A program made the position numbers and the translations under genes. A stretch of 64,000 bases of DNA, from the NCBI RefSeq assembly GCF_019219065.1, contig NZ_JAHUWK010000010.1, forward strand, positions 1-64,000, read 5' to 3'. The DNA comes from Duganella sp. sic0402. GTDB lineage: Bacteria; Pseudomonadota; Gammaproteobacteria; Burkholderiales; Burkholderiaceae_D. Each line of letters starts with the position of its first letter. Within the stretch, counting starts at the first letter, position 1. The notes under the pieces are model-generated. The model had not been told where the DNA came from. It did not search any database and saw only the letters and a list, made by a program, of their open reading frames with translations. This document shows, in pieces, positions 16,665-24,889 of this stretch.

Positions 16665-17123
16665 TCAGGCGATCGCTTTGGCAGCGTCTTTGATGGCGGA
16701 GCGAATGCGCTGATACGTGCCGCAGCGGCAGATATTGCCGGCCATGGCGTTGTCTATATCGGCGTCCGATGGATTCTTGTTAGTGCGCAGCAGCGCGGTG
16801 GCGCTCATGATCTGGCCGCTCTGGCAGTAGCCGCATTGCGGCACGTCGATCTTCACCCACGCGTCCTGCACGGCCTTGCCCACCTTATCGGTTTCCATCG
16901 CTTCGATGGTGGTGATCTTCTGTCCTTCAGCCGCCGAAATCGGCGTCACGCAGGAGCGGATCGGCTGGCCGCCCAGGTGCACCGTGCAGGCGCCGCACAG
17001 CGCCATGCCGCAACCGAACTTGGTGCCGGTCATGTTCAGGTTATCGCGCAATGCCCACAGGATGGGCGTCGACGGATCAGCGTCCACCTGTACATCTTTA
17101 CCATTGACGTTCAAGGTAATCAT
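16665..17123 (-). CDS. [2Fe-2S] subunit of the isoquinoline-oxidoreductase-like enzyme (IorA type)
   Basis: A 152-residue two-cluster ferredoxin-like subunit. The plant-type cluster is held by C38, C43, C46 and C58; the second, four-helix-bundle cluster by C97, C100, C132 and C134 (CGYC and CRCG). All eight cysteines are present. It passes electrons from the Mo site to an external acceptor, probably a periplasmic cytochrome. It has no signal of its own and should be co-exported with the Tat-signal large subunit. A GGGAGACTTGA stretch before the ATG supplies the ribosome-binding site. Confidence 0.95.
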   Translation of the reverse strand: MITLNVNGKDVQVDADPSTPILWALRDNLNMTGTKFGCGMALCGACTVHLGGQPIRSCVTPISAAEGQKITTIEAMETDKVGKAVQDAWVKIDVPQCGYCQSGQIMSATALLRTNKNPSDADIDNAMAGNICRCGTYQRIRSAIKDAAKAIA

Positions 17124-17166
17124 TCAAGTCTCCCTGTTTTGGCTACTGTGGTTGGCTACGGAGCTT

Positions 17167-17895
17167 TTATTTTTTGAGCTTGCTGAACTTCTCTTCCAGC
17201 GACTTGCTATCGATGGCGCCCGGAATGCGCGAGCCGTCTGCGAAGAAGATCGCCGGCGTGCCCTGGATGCCCAGCTTGCGGCCCAGCGCCAGTATTTCAT
17301 CATTCGGCGATTCGCACGATGCGGCAGCGGTGGCAGGCACTTTGCCGTTCAACATCCAGTCGTCCCAGGCCTTCTGGCGGTCCGGCGCGCACCACACGTT
17401 CTTCGATTTGGTGAACGAATCATCCGACAGGATGTTGTACATGAAGGTATAGATGGTGACGTTGTCGGTTTCCTTCAGCGTGGTCTGGCGCAGGCGCTTG
17501 CAGTAGCCGCAGTTAGGATCTTCAAACACCGCGATCACACGCGAACCATCGCCCTTGACTGACTTGATCGCCTTGTCCAGCGGCAGATCGGAGAATTTGA
17601 TCTTGGTGAGTTCTTCAATGCGTTCGCGGGTCAGATCGGCGCCGGTTTTCAGATTGAAGATATGGCCATTCACCAGATAGGTTGCGGTTTTATCGGTATA
17701 CAGAATGTCACTGCCGATGCGCACTTCATACAGGCCGCTGTACGGGGTCTCGGTCACCGAATCCACCTTGACGTTCTCGCCGAGGCGCGGCTCGATCAGC
17801 TTCTTGATCGCCTCCGGGCTAGGCGGGTTTTGCGCACCCACGCAGGATGCCATCAGCACGGACAACGACAGTAAAGCGATCTTGGTCTTTCTCAT
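17167..17895 (-). CDS. dsbC: Thiol:disulfide isomerase DsbC
   Basis: A 242-residue periplasmic disulfide isomerase: an N-terminal dimerisation domain (about residues 25-90), then a thioredoxin-fold domain with CGYC at 129-132 and the cis-Pro loop GTPAIFF. A second cysteine pair (NVWC and AASC) matches the structural disulfide of DsbC. The signal peptide ends near SCVGAQ; the Cys there makes a lipoprotein conceivable but the -3 residue is Met, so signal peptidase I is favoured. It follows the UbiH-like gene by 21 bases, an arrangement I associate with Betaproteobacteria. Confidence 0.93.
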   Translation of the reverse strand: MRKTKIALLSLSVLMASCVGAQNPPSPEAIKKLIEPRLGENVKVDSVTETPYSGLYEVRIGSDILYTDKTATYLVNGHIFNLKTGADLTRERIEELTKIKFSDLPLDKAIKSVKGDGSRVIAVFEDPNCGYCKRLRQTTLKETDNVTIYTFMYNILSDDSFTKSKNVWCAPDRQKAWDDWMLNGKVPATAAASCESPNDEILALGRKLGIQGTPAIFFADGSRIPGAIDSKSLEEKFSKLKK

Positions 17896-17916
17896 AACTT
17901 CTCCGGTAAATACTGA

Positions 17917-19137
17917 TTACTTGCCCATCGCGTGTGAGATGAGGCGGCGCTTCAGCACAGGTAATTTATCCAACAAGTTTAATCCCAAATTGCGCACCAC
18001 GCGCAGCGGCTCGATATCGGTCTCGAACAGGCGCGCCAGGCCGTCGGTGGTGACCTGCATCAGCAGCACATCTTCCTTGCGCGCGCGCGCATAGCGGGCC
18101 AGCACGCGGTCGTCGCCGATGGCGCGCTGCGGCTCGCGTTCAGACAGCGTCTTGATCAGCTGCGCCACATCGCCAAAGCCGAGGTTCATACCGTGGCCGG
18201 CCAGCGGATGCACCACGTGGGCGGCGTCGCCGATCAGCGCCACGCGCTGTGCGACCATCGCGTGCGGGCGGATCAGGCGCAGCGGGAAGTCGCGCACCAG
18301 TTCCGGCTGCAATGGCGTCAGTGCGCCCAGCTTCTCCTGCGCGAACACGGCCAGCCGGTCGGCGATCTGCTGCGCCGACTCGGCACGCAGCGTATCGGCC
18401 AGCTGTTCCGGCGCCGACCATACCAGCGACACCTTATTCCCCGGCAGCGGCAGCAAGGCGACGATGCCTTCGGCACCGGTGAACCACTGGTGTGCCGCGC
18501 CGTGATGCGGCAATTCACATGCAAAATTCGACACTACGGCGCGCTGGTTATAGCTGCGGTAATCCAGGCCGATGTCGCACTGGCCGCGCACCCACGACTG
18601 GGCGCCGTCGGCACCGACCACCAGCGCCGCCTTGATACTGCCGCCATCATCCAGCTGCACAGTGGCGCTGTCGGCGTCGCGCAGCAGGCCAATGGCGCGG
18701 CCGGCGACCGTCTTCACGTTCTGGGCGAAGCGCAGCGCGGCGTCCAGCGCCTGATTCAGGTTGCGGTCTTCGAGTATCCAGGTCAGGGTATTGGTATGGG
18801 CGCCATAAGCGTCGAACGCCAGACCGCCGGCATGCGGGCCGTCGCCATGAACCAGCATCGCATCGACCGGGGCCACGCGGCTGTGGTCCAGCGCATCCCA
18901 CACTTTATAAGAGGACAGCAGATGGTAAGCCGTGTGATTCAGCGCGTAAACGCGCGCGTCCCATCCCTGATCGGCGGCCGCAGGCTTGGCCGGCGGCGTT
19001 GGCGGTCCCAGCAAAGTCACACTCAGGCCGGCCTGGGCCAGGCCCAGCGCAGCGGTCTTGGCAATCGCGCCATTGCCAACTATGCAAATATCACTTTCGA
19101 TCACGCGCAGCGCCGCGGGAGAGGTGGGCTTATTCAT
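17917..19137 (-). CDS. UbiH/UbiF/VisC-family FAD monooxygenase
   Basis: A 406-residue FAD-dependent aromatic hydroxylase of the ubiquinone family. It shows the dinucleotide fold IVGNGAIAKTAALGLAQAG near the N-terminus, the DG motif VVGADGAQSWVRG, and the second FAD motif VALIGDAAHVVHPLAGHGMN. It probably hydroxylates an intermediate of ubiquinone synthesis, but which ring position cannot be assigned. The start chosen is the ATG at 19137 preceded by GGACG; 19 further in-frame codons lie upstream but would cross the promoter region. A TATAAT lies only six bases upstream of the ATG on the minus strand. Confidence 0.9.
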   Translation of the reverse strand: MNKPTSPAALRVIESDICIVGNGAIAKTAALGLAQAGLSVTLLGPPTPPAKPAAADQGWDARVYALNHTAYHLLSSYKVWDALDHSRVAPVDAMLVHGDGPHAGGLAFDAYGAHTNTLTWILEDRNLNQALDAALRFAQNVKTVAGRAIGLLRDADSATVQLDDGGSIKAALVVGADGAQSWVRGQCDIGLDYRSYNQRAVVSNFACELPHHGAAHQWFTGAEGIVALLPLPGNKVSLVWSAPEQLADTLRAESAQQIADRLAVFAQEKLGALTPLQPELVRDFPLRLIRPHAMVAQRVALIGDAAHVVHPLAGHGMNLGFGDVAQLIKTLSEREPQRAIGDDRVLARYARARKEDVLLMQVTTDGLARLFETDIEPLRVVRNLGLNLLDKLPVLKRRLISHAMGK

Positions 19138-19176
19138 CCGTCCATTATAGCGTTTGTATGAAATAGAAATTGCCCC

Positions 19177-19204
19177 TTGCGCTTTCTCATCCACATGCTA
19201 TAAT
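19177..19204 (+). promoter_or_regulatory. Promoter of tRNA-Phe
   Basis: TTGCGC (19177-19182), a 16-base spacer, and a consensus TATAAT (19199-19204), with the mature tRNA beginning 11 bases after the -10. The divergent UbiH-like gene starts 40 bases away on the other strand. Confidence 0.8.
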
Positions 19205-19214
19205 TCTGCTCCTT

Positions 19215-19290
19215 GGCCTGGTAGCTCAGTTGGTAGAGCAGAGGATTGAAAATCCTTGTGTCGGTGGTTCGATTCCGCCCCGGGCCACCA
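19215..19290 (+). tRNA. tRNA-Phe (GAA)
   Basis: A complete 76-base cloverleaf: acceptor GGCCTGG/CCGGGCC with one U-G pair, D-arm GCTC...GAGC, anticodon loop TTGAAAA giving GAA, T-arm GGTGG-TTCGATT-CCGCC and an encoded CCA end. It is transcribed alone from a strong promoter and ends at a strong terminator 10 bases downstream. Confidence 0.98.
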
Positions 19291-19300
19291 AGAATTCAGA

Positions 19301-19327
19301 AAACGCCACCTTCGGGTGGCGTTTTTT
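19301..19327 (+). terminator. Intrinsic terminator of tRNA-Phe
   Basis: AACGCCACC pairs with GGTGGCGTT around a TTCG tetraloop, followed by a T run ending at 19327. It starts 10 bases after the tRNA 3' end. Confidence 0.95.
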
Positions 19328-19341
19328 ATGGTTGCCCCAAA

Positions 19342-19380
19342 ATAAAACCCCGGAAGTTTCCTTGGCTTCCGGGGTTTTAT
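19342..19380. terminator. Bidirectional terminator, lipoprotein gene side
   Basis: A perfect 15-bp stem (19342-19356 with 19366-19380) with a 9-base loop, A/T-rich on both flanks so it can terminate either strand. On the minus strand it lies 14 bases after the stop of the large lipoprotein gene. It backs up the tRNA terminator on the plus strand. Confidence 0.9.
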
Positions 19381-19393
19381 TTTTATCGCTGGC

Positions 19394-22057
19394 TTAGCGA
19401 GATGGCGGCAAAGCCAGTCGACGCATGGCGGCGGCCGCACGTCCCGACAACGCCGGAATCGGCGCCGAAATCAGGCCGGCGTCACCGAGGAAGAACAAGG
19501 TCTTGCCATCCGGGCTAATCGTACCCAGTGCACGCGTTTCGCATCCGTAAGCGCTGCTGGTGCAGGTCGGGTAATCCTGCAGCTCAAAGAAGCCCAATAG
19601 CGGCAGGTCGGTGCTGGTCACCATGCGCGTGCTGCTGTCAAATACATAGACGCGCGGCTTGCTGGTCGTTCCCTCATACAGTCCACTACTGTCATACGCC
19701 ATCACATACAGCCGCTTGCCATCCGGCGAGAAGACTGGCGTGCGTCCGAAGTACGCGGTGTCTGGAATCACCACCTTGCCGACGATATTGAAATCGCGGT
19801 CCCACACGCGATAAGTGCCTTCCGCAAAGCGCTCGCCGCGCAGGCTTTGCGCGCCCTCGTACCAGAAGTTCAAGCCACCGGGAGCCACTTTCGCCACCAG
19901 GTCACTGCTGTCCATGGACACCATCGGAGGCTGCGGAGAGTAACTTGACGATTGCACGATATTAATGTGCGCCCCATCACCGGACGCCACCGCCCAGCCA
20001 AAAGCATAGGCGCCACCGATATTCCCGAAGCTTTGGCTGACCAGGTCAAAATACGCCATATAGCCGCTGCCCTCTTCCGTGCCCGATGAGCCGGCAAACA
20101 GCACTTTTCCGTCATTGCGCACCGCGATGCGCGGCAGACTGTTCAATGTTTCGCCATAGACGCCACCAGCTTTGAAGCTGCCTTTTTCGGCCAGCGTGGC
20201 TGGATCGAACAGCTTGATCAAACCGGTGGTAACGGTGACGATCAGGCTCTTGCCGTCCGGGGAGATCGCTACCGCATCGGCGCCGGTCACCGGCACGCTG
20301 CTGACAGCCCAGCTGCTGCCGCTTCGGCTAAAGCGCATCAGTGAACCCAGGGTTTTATTCACCGTAAACACTGCCTGGTGTTCGGGATCAAATACCAGGC
20401 CGCCTTTGCTGCCCTGCGCCGCCACCGCAGCGTAAGCAATGGCTGGCTGCGTTACCGTCTTCAGCGTCACCGTGCCTGCCGTGTCGCCCAGATTGCTGGA
20501 CAGCGTGAAGCTAGTGTCGCTCTGCGTCGCCGGCAGGCTCAGTTCCAATTGCGTGTCGTTGACGCGCACAATGCTGGCAGGCGTGACGCCGGTCGCGCGC
20601 AGCACCTGGCTCAGATTGGTAATCGCGTCAAAGCCGCGGCCACGCACGATGTAGTTGCCAGCCTCGCCAGCCAGGCGGGTATGCGGACTGATGTAGCTCA
20701 GTTCAGGCAGCTTTTTGTTCAGCGTGACGCTGAACTTGGTGACGGCAATTTTGCCGCTGGCCAGGCTCAAGGTGATGTAGGCCGTGTGGGTGCGGTAGTT
20801 GGCCAGCTTCAGCATTTCCGCGACGTTCACCGTCACGCCCAGTTTATCGGTGCGCAGCGAACCGCTGGTACGCGACAGCTGCAACCAGCCGGCATTACTG
20901 CTGGCCTGCCAGGCTTGCACCGGCAGGTTCGGTACGTCGATGCTGATCTGGCCGGTCAACACGCTGGAGGTACTGGCCGCGTCAACCGTGATGGTCGACG
21001 TGCCGGAAACATTCCAGTCTGCCGCCAGCACATTCAGCGTGACAGGAACAGTCACCGGTAGAACGTCGGCGCCGCCACTCAGCACCAGATTGGCCTGATA
21101 CACGCCGGGGCGCAGATTCGCGGCCGAAGCAGTCACGCTGACGGCGCCATTCGCGCCGGACGTCACGGACAGCCAGCCGTTTTCGTTGCTACGGTATTGC
21201 ACGCTGGTGGTCAGCGCCTGGGTCCACGCCGGCAGCGCCACTGTTAATTGCTGGCCGCCGCTGGCGTAGCCGGTGGGCGCGGAAAAGTCGAGGCTGGCGC
21301 GGTCCGGCGTGATGCTGTTGACTGCCGAAGGATCTGTGGTGACGGTGTACGTGACTGGCAAGAAGACTTGGCGACTGCCCGCGCTGACCGTCAACTGCGC
21401 GCTATACGTGCCTGGCGCCTTCGCCGAAGCGGTCACCGTCATGCTGCCGGACGTGATACTCGACACCTGCAGCCAGCTGGCATTGGACGTGGCGGAAAAA
21501 CTGCTCACGCCGCCCGGCAGTTGTACATTCACCGAGGCGGATGCCTTGGCTCCGCCTGCAGCGCGCAAGTCGATGCTGGACGGCGAGGCTTTCAAGCCCT
21601 TGGCGATGCTGACGGTATAGGCTACGTCAACCGGCGAACCTTTGAAGTGTTGTGCGCACTGTGTATCGGCGCACATCGACAGCTTCAGCGTGCCGGAGTA
21701 TTCCCCTGCCGCGAGCTGCGTTTTCGGATACACATAAAACTGCGCCTGCGCACCATTGATACGGGCTTCGACGCGGTCGATGGCGGTGCCCATATCCTGG
21801 CCGCCAAAGTAGGCCGAATTCGGCACATTGCTACCGCTGCCGGTCCCCGAAATGATCTGCGGCTGGATCACACTGCCTTCATCGCCGGTGAACCGCAGCT
21901 GGGTACGGTCTATGCTGACTGAAAAGCCAGGCGCCGGGTCGGAGGTTGATCCGCCAGAACCAGATGCGCCGCCACCGCCACCACCACATGCCACCAGCAG
22001 CGATGACAATCCTATCGCCGCAAGATACCGCAGCTGACTGATTTTGTACGTAAACAA
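19394..22057 (-). CDS. Large lipoprotein with BACON/Ig-like repeats and beta-propeller-like part
   Basis: An 887-residue putative outer-membrane or surface lipoprotein. The signal ends in a lipobox (LLVAC, Cys24) followed by a glycine/serine linker (CGGGGGGASGSGG). The next 450 residues contain repeats of the type ASWLQVS...TSGS, as in BACON carbohydrate- or mucin-associated Ig-like domains. An IPT/TIG-like segment (LSYISPHTRLAGEAG) follows. The last 350 residues have repeats with SPDGKSL/SPDGKRLY, suggesting a YVTN-type beta-propeller. The start is a TTG at 22057, supported by AAGGGAA five bases upstream. Function is unknown; surface binding or adhesion is plausible. Confidence 0.82.
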   Translation of the reverse strand: MFTYKISQLRYLAAIGLSSLLVACGGGGGGASGSGGSTSDPAPGFSVSIDRTQLRFTGDEGSVIQPQIISGTGSGSNVPNSAYFGGQDMGTAIDRVEARINGAQAQFYVYPKTQLAAGEYSGTLKLSMCADTQCAQHFKGSPVDVAYTVSIAKGLKASPSSIDLRAAGGAKASASVNVQLPGGVSSFSATSNASWLQVSSITSGSMTVTASAKAPGTYSAQLTVSAGSRQVFLPVTYTVTTDPSAVNSITPDRASLDFSAPTGYASGGQQLTVALPAWTQALTTSVQYRSNENGWLSVTSGANGAVSVTASAANLRPGVYQANLVLSGGADVLPVTVPVTLNVLAADWNVSGTSTITVDAASTSSVLTGQISIDVPNLPVQAWQASSNAGWLQLSRTSGSLRTDKLGVTVNVAEMLKLANYRTHTAYITLSLASGKIAVTKFSVTLNKKLPELSYISPHTRLAGEAGNYIVRGRGFDAITNLSQVLRATGVTPASIVRVNDTQLELSLPATQSDTSFTLSSNLGDTAGTVTLKTVTQPAIAYAAVAAQGSKGGLVFDPEHQAVFTVNKTLGSLMRFSRSGSSWAVSSVPVTGADAVAISPDGKSLIVTVTTGLIKLFDPATLAEKGSFKAGGVYGETLNSLPRIAVRNDGKVLFAGSSGTEEGSGYMAYFDLVSQSFGNIGGAYAFGWAVASGDGAHINIVQSSSYSPQPPMVSMDSSDLVAKVAPGGLNFWYEGAQSLRGERFAEGTYRVWDRDFNIVGKVVIPDTAYFGRTPVFSPDGKRLYVMAYDSSGLYEGTTSKPRVYVFDSSTRMVTSTDLPLLGFFELQDYPTCTSSAYGCETRALGTISPDGKTLFFLGDAGLISAPIPALSGRAAAAMRRLALPPSR

Positions 22058-22207
22058 TATATTCCCTTGAGAATTCCAAAAATGACAATTTTACCGCGCG
22101 AATGTAAATATCAGTAAAGAAACATGATTCAAGTTTCATTGTGAGGAGGCATATTCCCCCGCCACCGCATGCTATCCTTTCAAGGTTGTCGATCACGAAA
22201 GGAACAC

Positions 22208-23989
22208 ATGACCCGCCCTCTGCCGCTGCTGCTGTGCACCCTGCTGTGCGCCGCCCTGCCCGCCTTCGCTCAAGTGAAAGTGCCTGCCACACCGGAAAAA
22301 ATGAACCAGCTGTACGCTGATTACTGGGAAGACTATTTGCGGGAAAACCCGATCGCCGCGACCTTCAACGGCGACCAGCGCTACAACGACCGCTTCGGCG
22401 CCGTCACCTCGGCCGAAGACCGTGCGCAAAGCCGCGCGCTGGCGGAAAAATACCTGGCGCGTAGCGCCGCATTCGATCCGTCGCCACTGCCGCCGGAAGA
22501 CCGCATCAGCTATGACCTGCTGCGCTATCGTTTGCAACAGGTGCTGGACGGCTTGCGCTTCCCATCCAACCTGATGCCCGCCGACCAGTTCTCCGGCCTG
22601 CATCTGACCATGACCCAGCTCGGCTCCGGCACCTCGGCGCAACCGTTCCAGACGGTGCAGGACTACGACAACTGGCTGAAACGCGCAGCCGGCTATGCGC
22701 CGGCAGTGGATGACATGATTGCCGATATGCGCACCGGCATCCAGCAAGGCATCGTCATGCCCAAGGCGCTGATCAGCCGCGTGCTGCCGCAGCTGGAAAA
22801 CGTCGGCACTGACGATCTGGCGAAAAGCAGCTATATGCAGCCGGTGCGGAAATTCCCATCCTCGTTCAGCGACGCCGACAAGGCGCGCCTGACCGATGCC
22901 TACGGCAAACTGGTGCGCGAGCAACTTGCGCCGGCCAACCGCAAGCTGCTGGCCTTCATGCGCGACGCCTATCTGCCAGCCGGCCGCGACACCGCCGGCA
23001 TCGGCGCTCTGCCCGGCGGTCAGGACTGGTACGCCTTCCAGGCGCGCCGCTCGACTACCACCGAGCTGACGCCGGCGGAGATTCACGACATCGGCCTGCG
23101 CGAAGTGGCGCGCATCCGCGCCCAGTTTGAGGAAGCCAAGGTACGCGTCGGCTTCAAAGGCACGCTGCGCGAATTCTTCGATTACCTGAACACCGCCCCG
23201 GAATTGCGCTTCAAGACGCGCGAAGAAATCCAGGCCGCCTACGAGGCGCTGCGTCCGCGCGTGGAAGCCAAGGTCGATCAGCTGTTTGCGCAAGTGCCGA
23301 AGGCGCCGTTCGAGATCCGCCCGGTCGAGGCATTCCGCGAAGTGAGCGCCGCACCGGCCTCCTATCAGCGCGGCTCGGTCGACGGCAAGCGCCCCGGCAT
23401 CTTCTATTACAACGCCTACAAGCCGGAGACGCGTACCCGCTTCACCTCCAACGCCTTCTTCCTGCACGAGGCGATCCCCGGCCACCACTTCGAGCGCAGC
23501 CTGGCGCAGGAAACCACCGGCCTGCCGGCCTTCCGCCGCTTCGGCAGCAGCACCGCTTTTTCCGAAGGCTGGGGCCTGTACAGCGAAATGCTGGGCCAGG
23601 AAATCGGCATGTATGACGATCCGTGGCAATGGGTTGGTCGCCTGACGGCGGAAGTCTGGCGCGGCGTGCGCCTGGTGGTGGATACCGGCATCCACGCCAA
23701 AGGCTGGACCCGCGAACAGGCGATCGCCTACTTCAAGGACAATGTGCCGCAGGATGAAGTGACGGCAGTCCAGGAAGTCGAACGCTATATCGCCGTGCCA
23801 GGCCAGGCGCTGAGCTACAAGATCGGCGAACTAAAATTGCGTGAGCTGCGCGCCCGCGCTGAAAAGGCGCTCGGCCCGGCGTTTGATTTGCGCGCCTTCC
23901 ACAACGAAGTGCTGTCGCACGGCTCGGTGCCGCTCGACGTGCTCGACGCTGCGGTCAACCGCTGGATCGCAACGCAGAAGAAGGCTTAA
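22208..23989 (+). CDS. DUF885-family exported putative metallopeptidase
   Basis: A 593-residue secreted protein with a clear signal peptide (cleavage near PAFAQ). The family landmark HEAIPGHH is at residues 420-427, followed by an SEGWGLYSE segment that supplies a likely metal-binding glutamate. Family members are thought to be M32/M3-like zinc peptidases; activity on peptides is inferred. The ATG at 22208 follows AAAGGAACAC; 13 further codons upstream are open but have no conserved residues. It diverges from the lipoprotein gene across about 150 bases with no further gene. Confidence 0.88.
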   Translation: MTRPLPLLLCTLLCAALPAFAQVKVPATPEKMNQLYADYWEDYLRENPIAATFNGDQRYNDRFGAVTSAEDRAQSRALAEKYLARSAAFDPSPLPPEDRISYDLLRYRLQQVLDGLRFPSNLMPADQFSGLHLTMTQLGSGTSAQPFQTVQDYDNWLKRAAGYAPAVDDMIADMRTGIQQGIVMPKALISRVLPQLENVGTDDLAKSSYMQPVRKFPSSFSDADKARLTDAYGKLVREQLAPANRKLLAFMRDAYLPAGRDTAGIGALPGGQDWYAFQARRSTTTELTPAEIHDIGLREVARIRAQFEEAKVRVGFKGTLREFFDYLNTAPELRFKTREEIQAAYEALRPRVEAKVDQLFAQVPKAPFEIRPVEAFREVSAAPASYQRGSVDGKRPGIFYYNAYKPETRTRFTSNAFFLHEAIPGHHFERSLAQETTGLPAFRRFGSSTAFSEGWGLYSEMLGQEIGMYDDPWQWVGRLTAEVWRGVRLVVDTGIHAKGWTREQAIAYFKDNVPQDEVTAVQEVERYIAVPGQALSYKIGELKLRELRARAEKALGPAFDLRAFHNEVLSHGSVPLDVLDAAVNRWIATQKKA

Positions 23990-24012
23990 GGCAGCACTTG
24001 CCGGGTCCAGCC

Positions 24013-24717
24013 TCAGGCCCGGCCTGTCTCTATCTTCACCGACGGCCGCGTGTTCGGATAAATCTGCTCAACGCGGTCCTCGCCCGGCCCCGGTTTCTTC
24101 ATCGCATAGGCGTTCACCGGCTGCGAGCGATTGACCCACAGCGTGTAATACAGGTGGTCGGCGCGTGGATCGTCGGTGTTCGGATGCAGCAGGATGGTCA
24201 GCCCCAGGCTGTTCAGCTGTAGCCAGGGCACGATCACCGGCAGCAGGTCGTTGCTGAAGCCGAAGTAGAACGACGGCGTGACGTGCGGCCCACGCGGCTC
24301 GTGGTTCCAGTTGCCCAGTTCAACCTTGAAACGCTCGGCCGTCCACTTGCGCAGCAGCGCGGCTTTTTCGTACGTGTCTTCGTCGAAGTAGATGTGGGCG
24401 TGATAGCTCTCGATGTCGGTGTAGGGACGCGGCTCCCTAGGCAGGTGCTGCTCGCCGGGCCGCACGCTGGCCGGGCGCGGCGTCGCTTCCCTATAGGTCT
24501 CATAGCCCCATGGGCTTTCGCCATTGGGCCGGCGGCGCGGTGTCGGCGCCGGGCCGGGCGTAGCGGCGGACGGCGTTGCTTGCTGCGCCAGCGCGTTGGC
24601 GCTTAAGCCGCCGGCGGCCAGCGCCGCCGCCAGGACGCCGCGCCGTGCGGGCGACAGCAAGTCAGCCCATTCCTGATCGTTGAGTTCTGCTTCGGGTGCT
24701 TGTTTTGCTGCGTTCAT
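24013..24717 (-). CDS. DOPA 4,5-dioxygenase-like protein with twin-arginine leader
   Basis: A 234-residue protein. Residues about 105-220 match the DOPA dioxygenase family: HAHIYFDED, HEPRGPHVTPS with metal-binding-type histidines, and LTILLHPNTDD. Fungal and plant members cleave L-DOPA extradiolically; bacterial ones act on uncertain catechols. Unusually, the N-terminus carries SPARRGVLAAALAAGG (Arg25-Arg26) and an ANALAQQ cleavage-like site, resembling a Tat signal, then a proline-rich linker. The ATG at 24717 follows GGGGAG; a longer frame adds 12 residues. The twin-Arg leader sits 25 residues in, longer than usual. Confidence 0.8.
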   Translation of the reverse strand: MNAAKQAPEAELNDQEWADLLSPARRGVLAAALAAGGLSANALAQQATPSAATPGPAPTPRRRPNGESPWGYETYREATPRPASVRPGEQHLPREPRPYTDIESYHAHIYFDEDTYEKAALLRKWTAERFKVELGNWNHEPRGPHVTPSFYFGFSNDLLPVIVPWLQLNSLGLTILLHPNTDDPRADHLYYTLWVNRSQPVNAYAMKKPGPGEDRVEQIYPNTRPSVKIETGRA

Positions 24718-24889
24718 GACTGGTTCTCCCCTTGTTTCGGCCAGAATAACCACTCAGGCAGAGGGAGAAAACGAATCCTTTCGCGCTTGTTTATGACATT
24801 TTTATCAGCACAATATGCGGGGATTTTTGATCTGGCGCAAAGCCTGGACTCGACAAGCTCCCTAGAATCCACCACTTTGCCCGCAAAGT

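Noticed and set aside
14129..16693. An 854-codon plus-strand frame across the mocA-like and IorB-type genes
   Set aside because: It spans two genes on the other strand and is His/Arg-rich with no family match; a codon-bias artefact of high GC.
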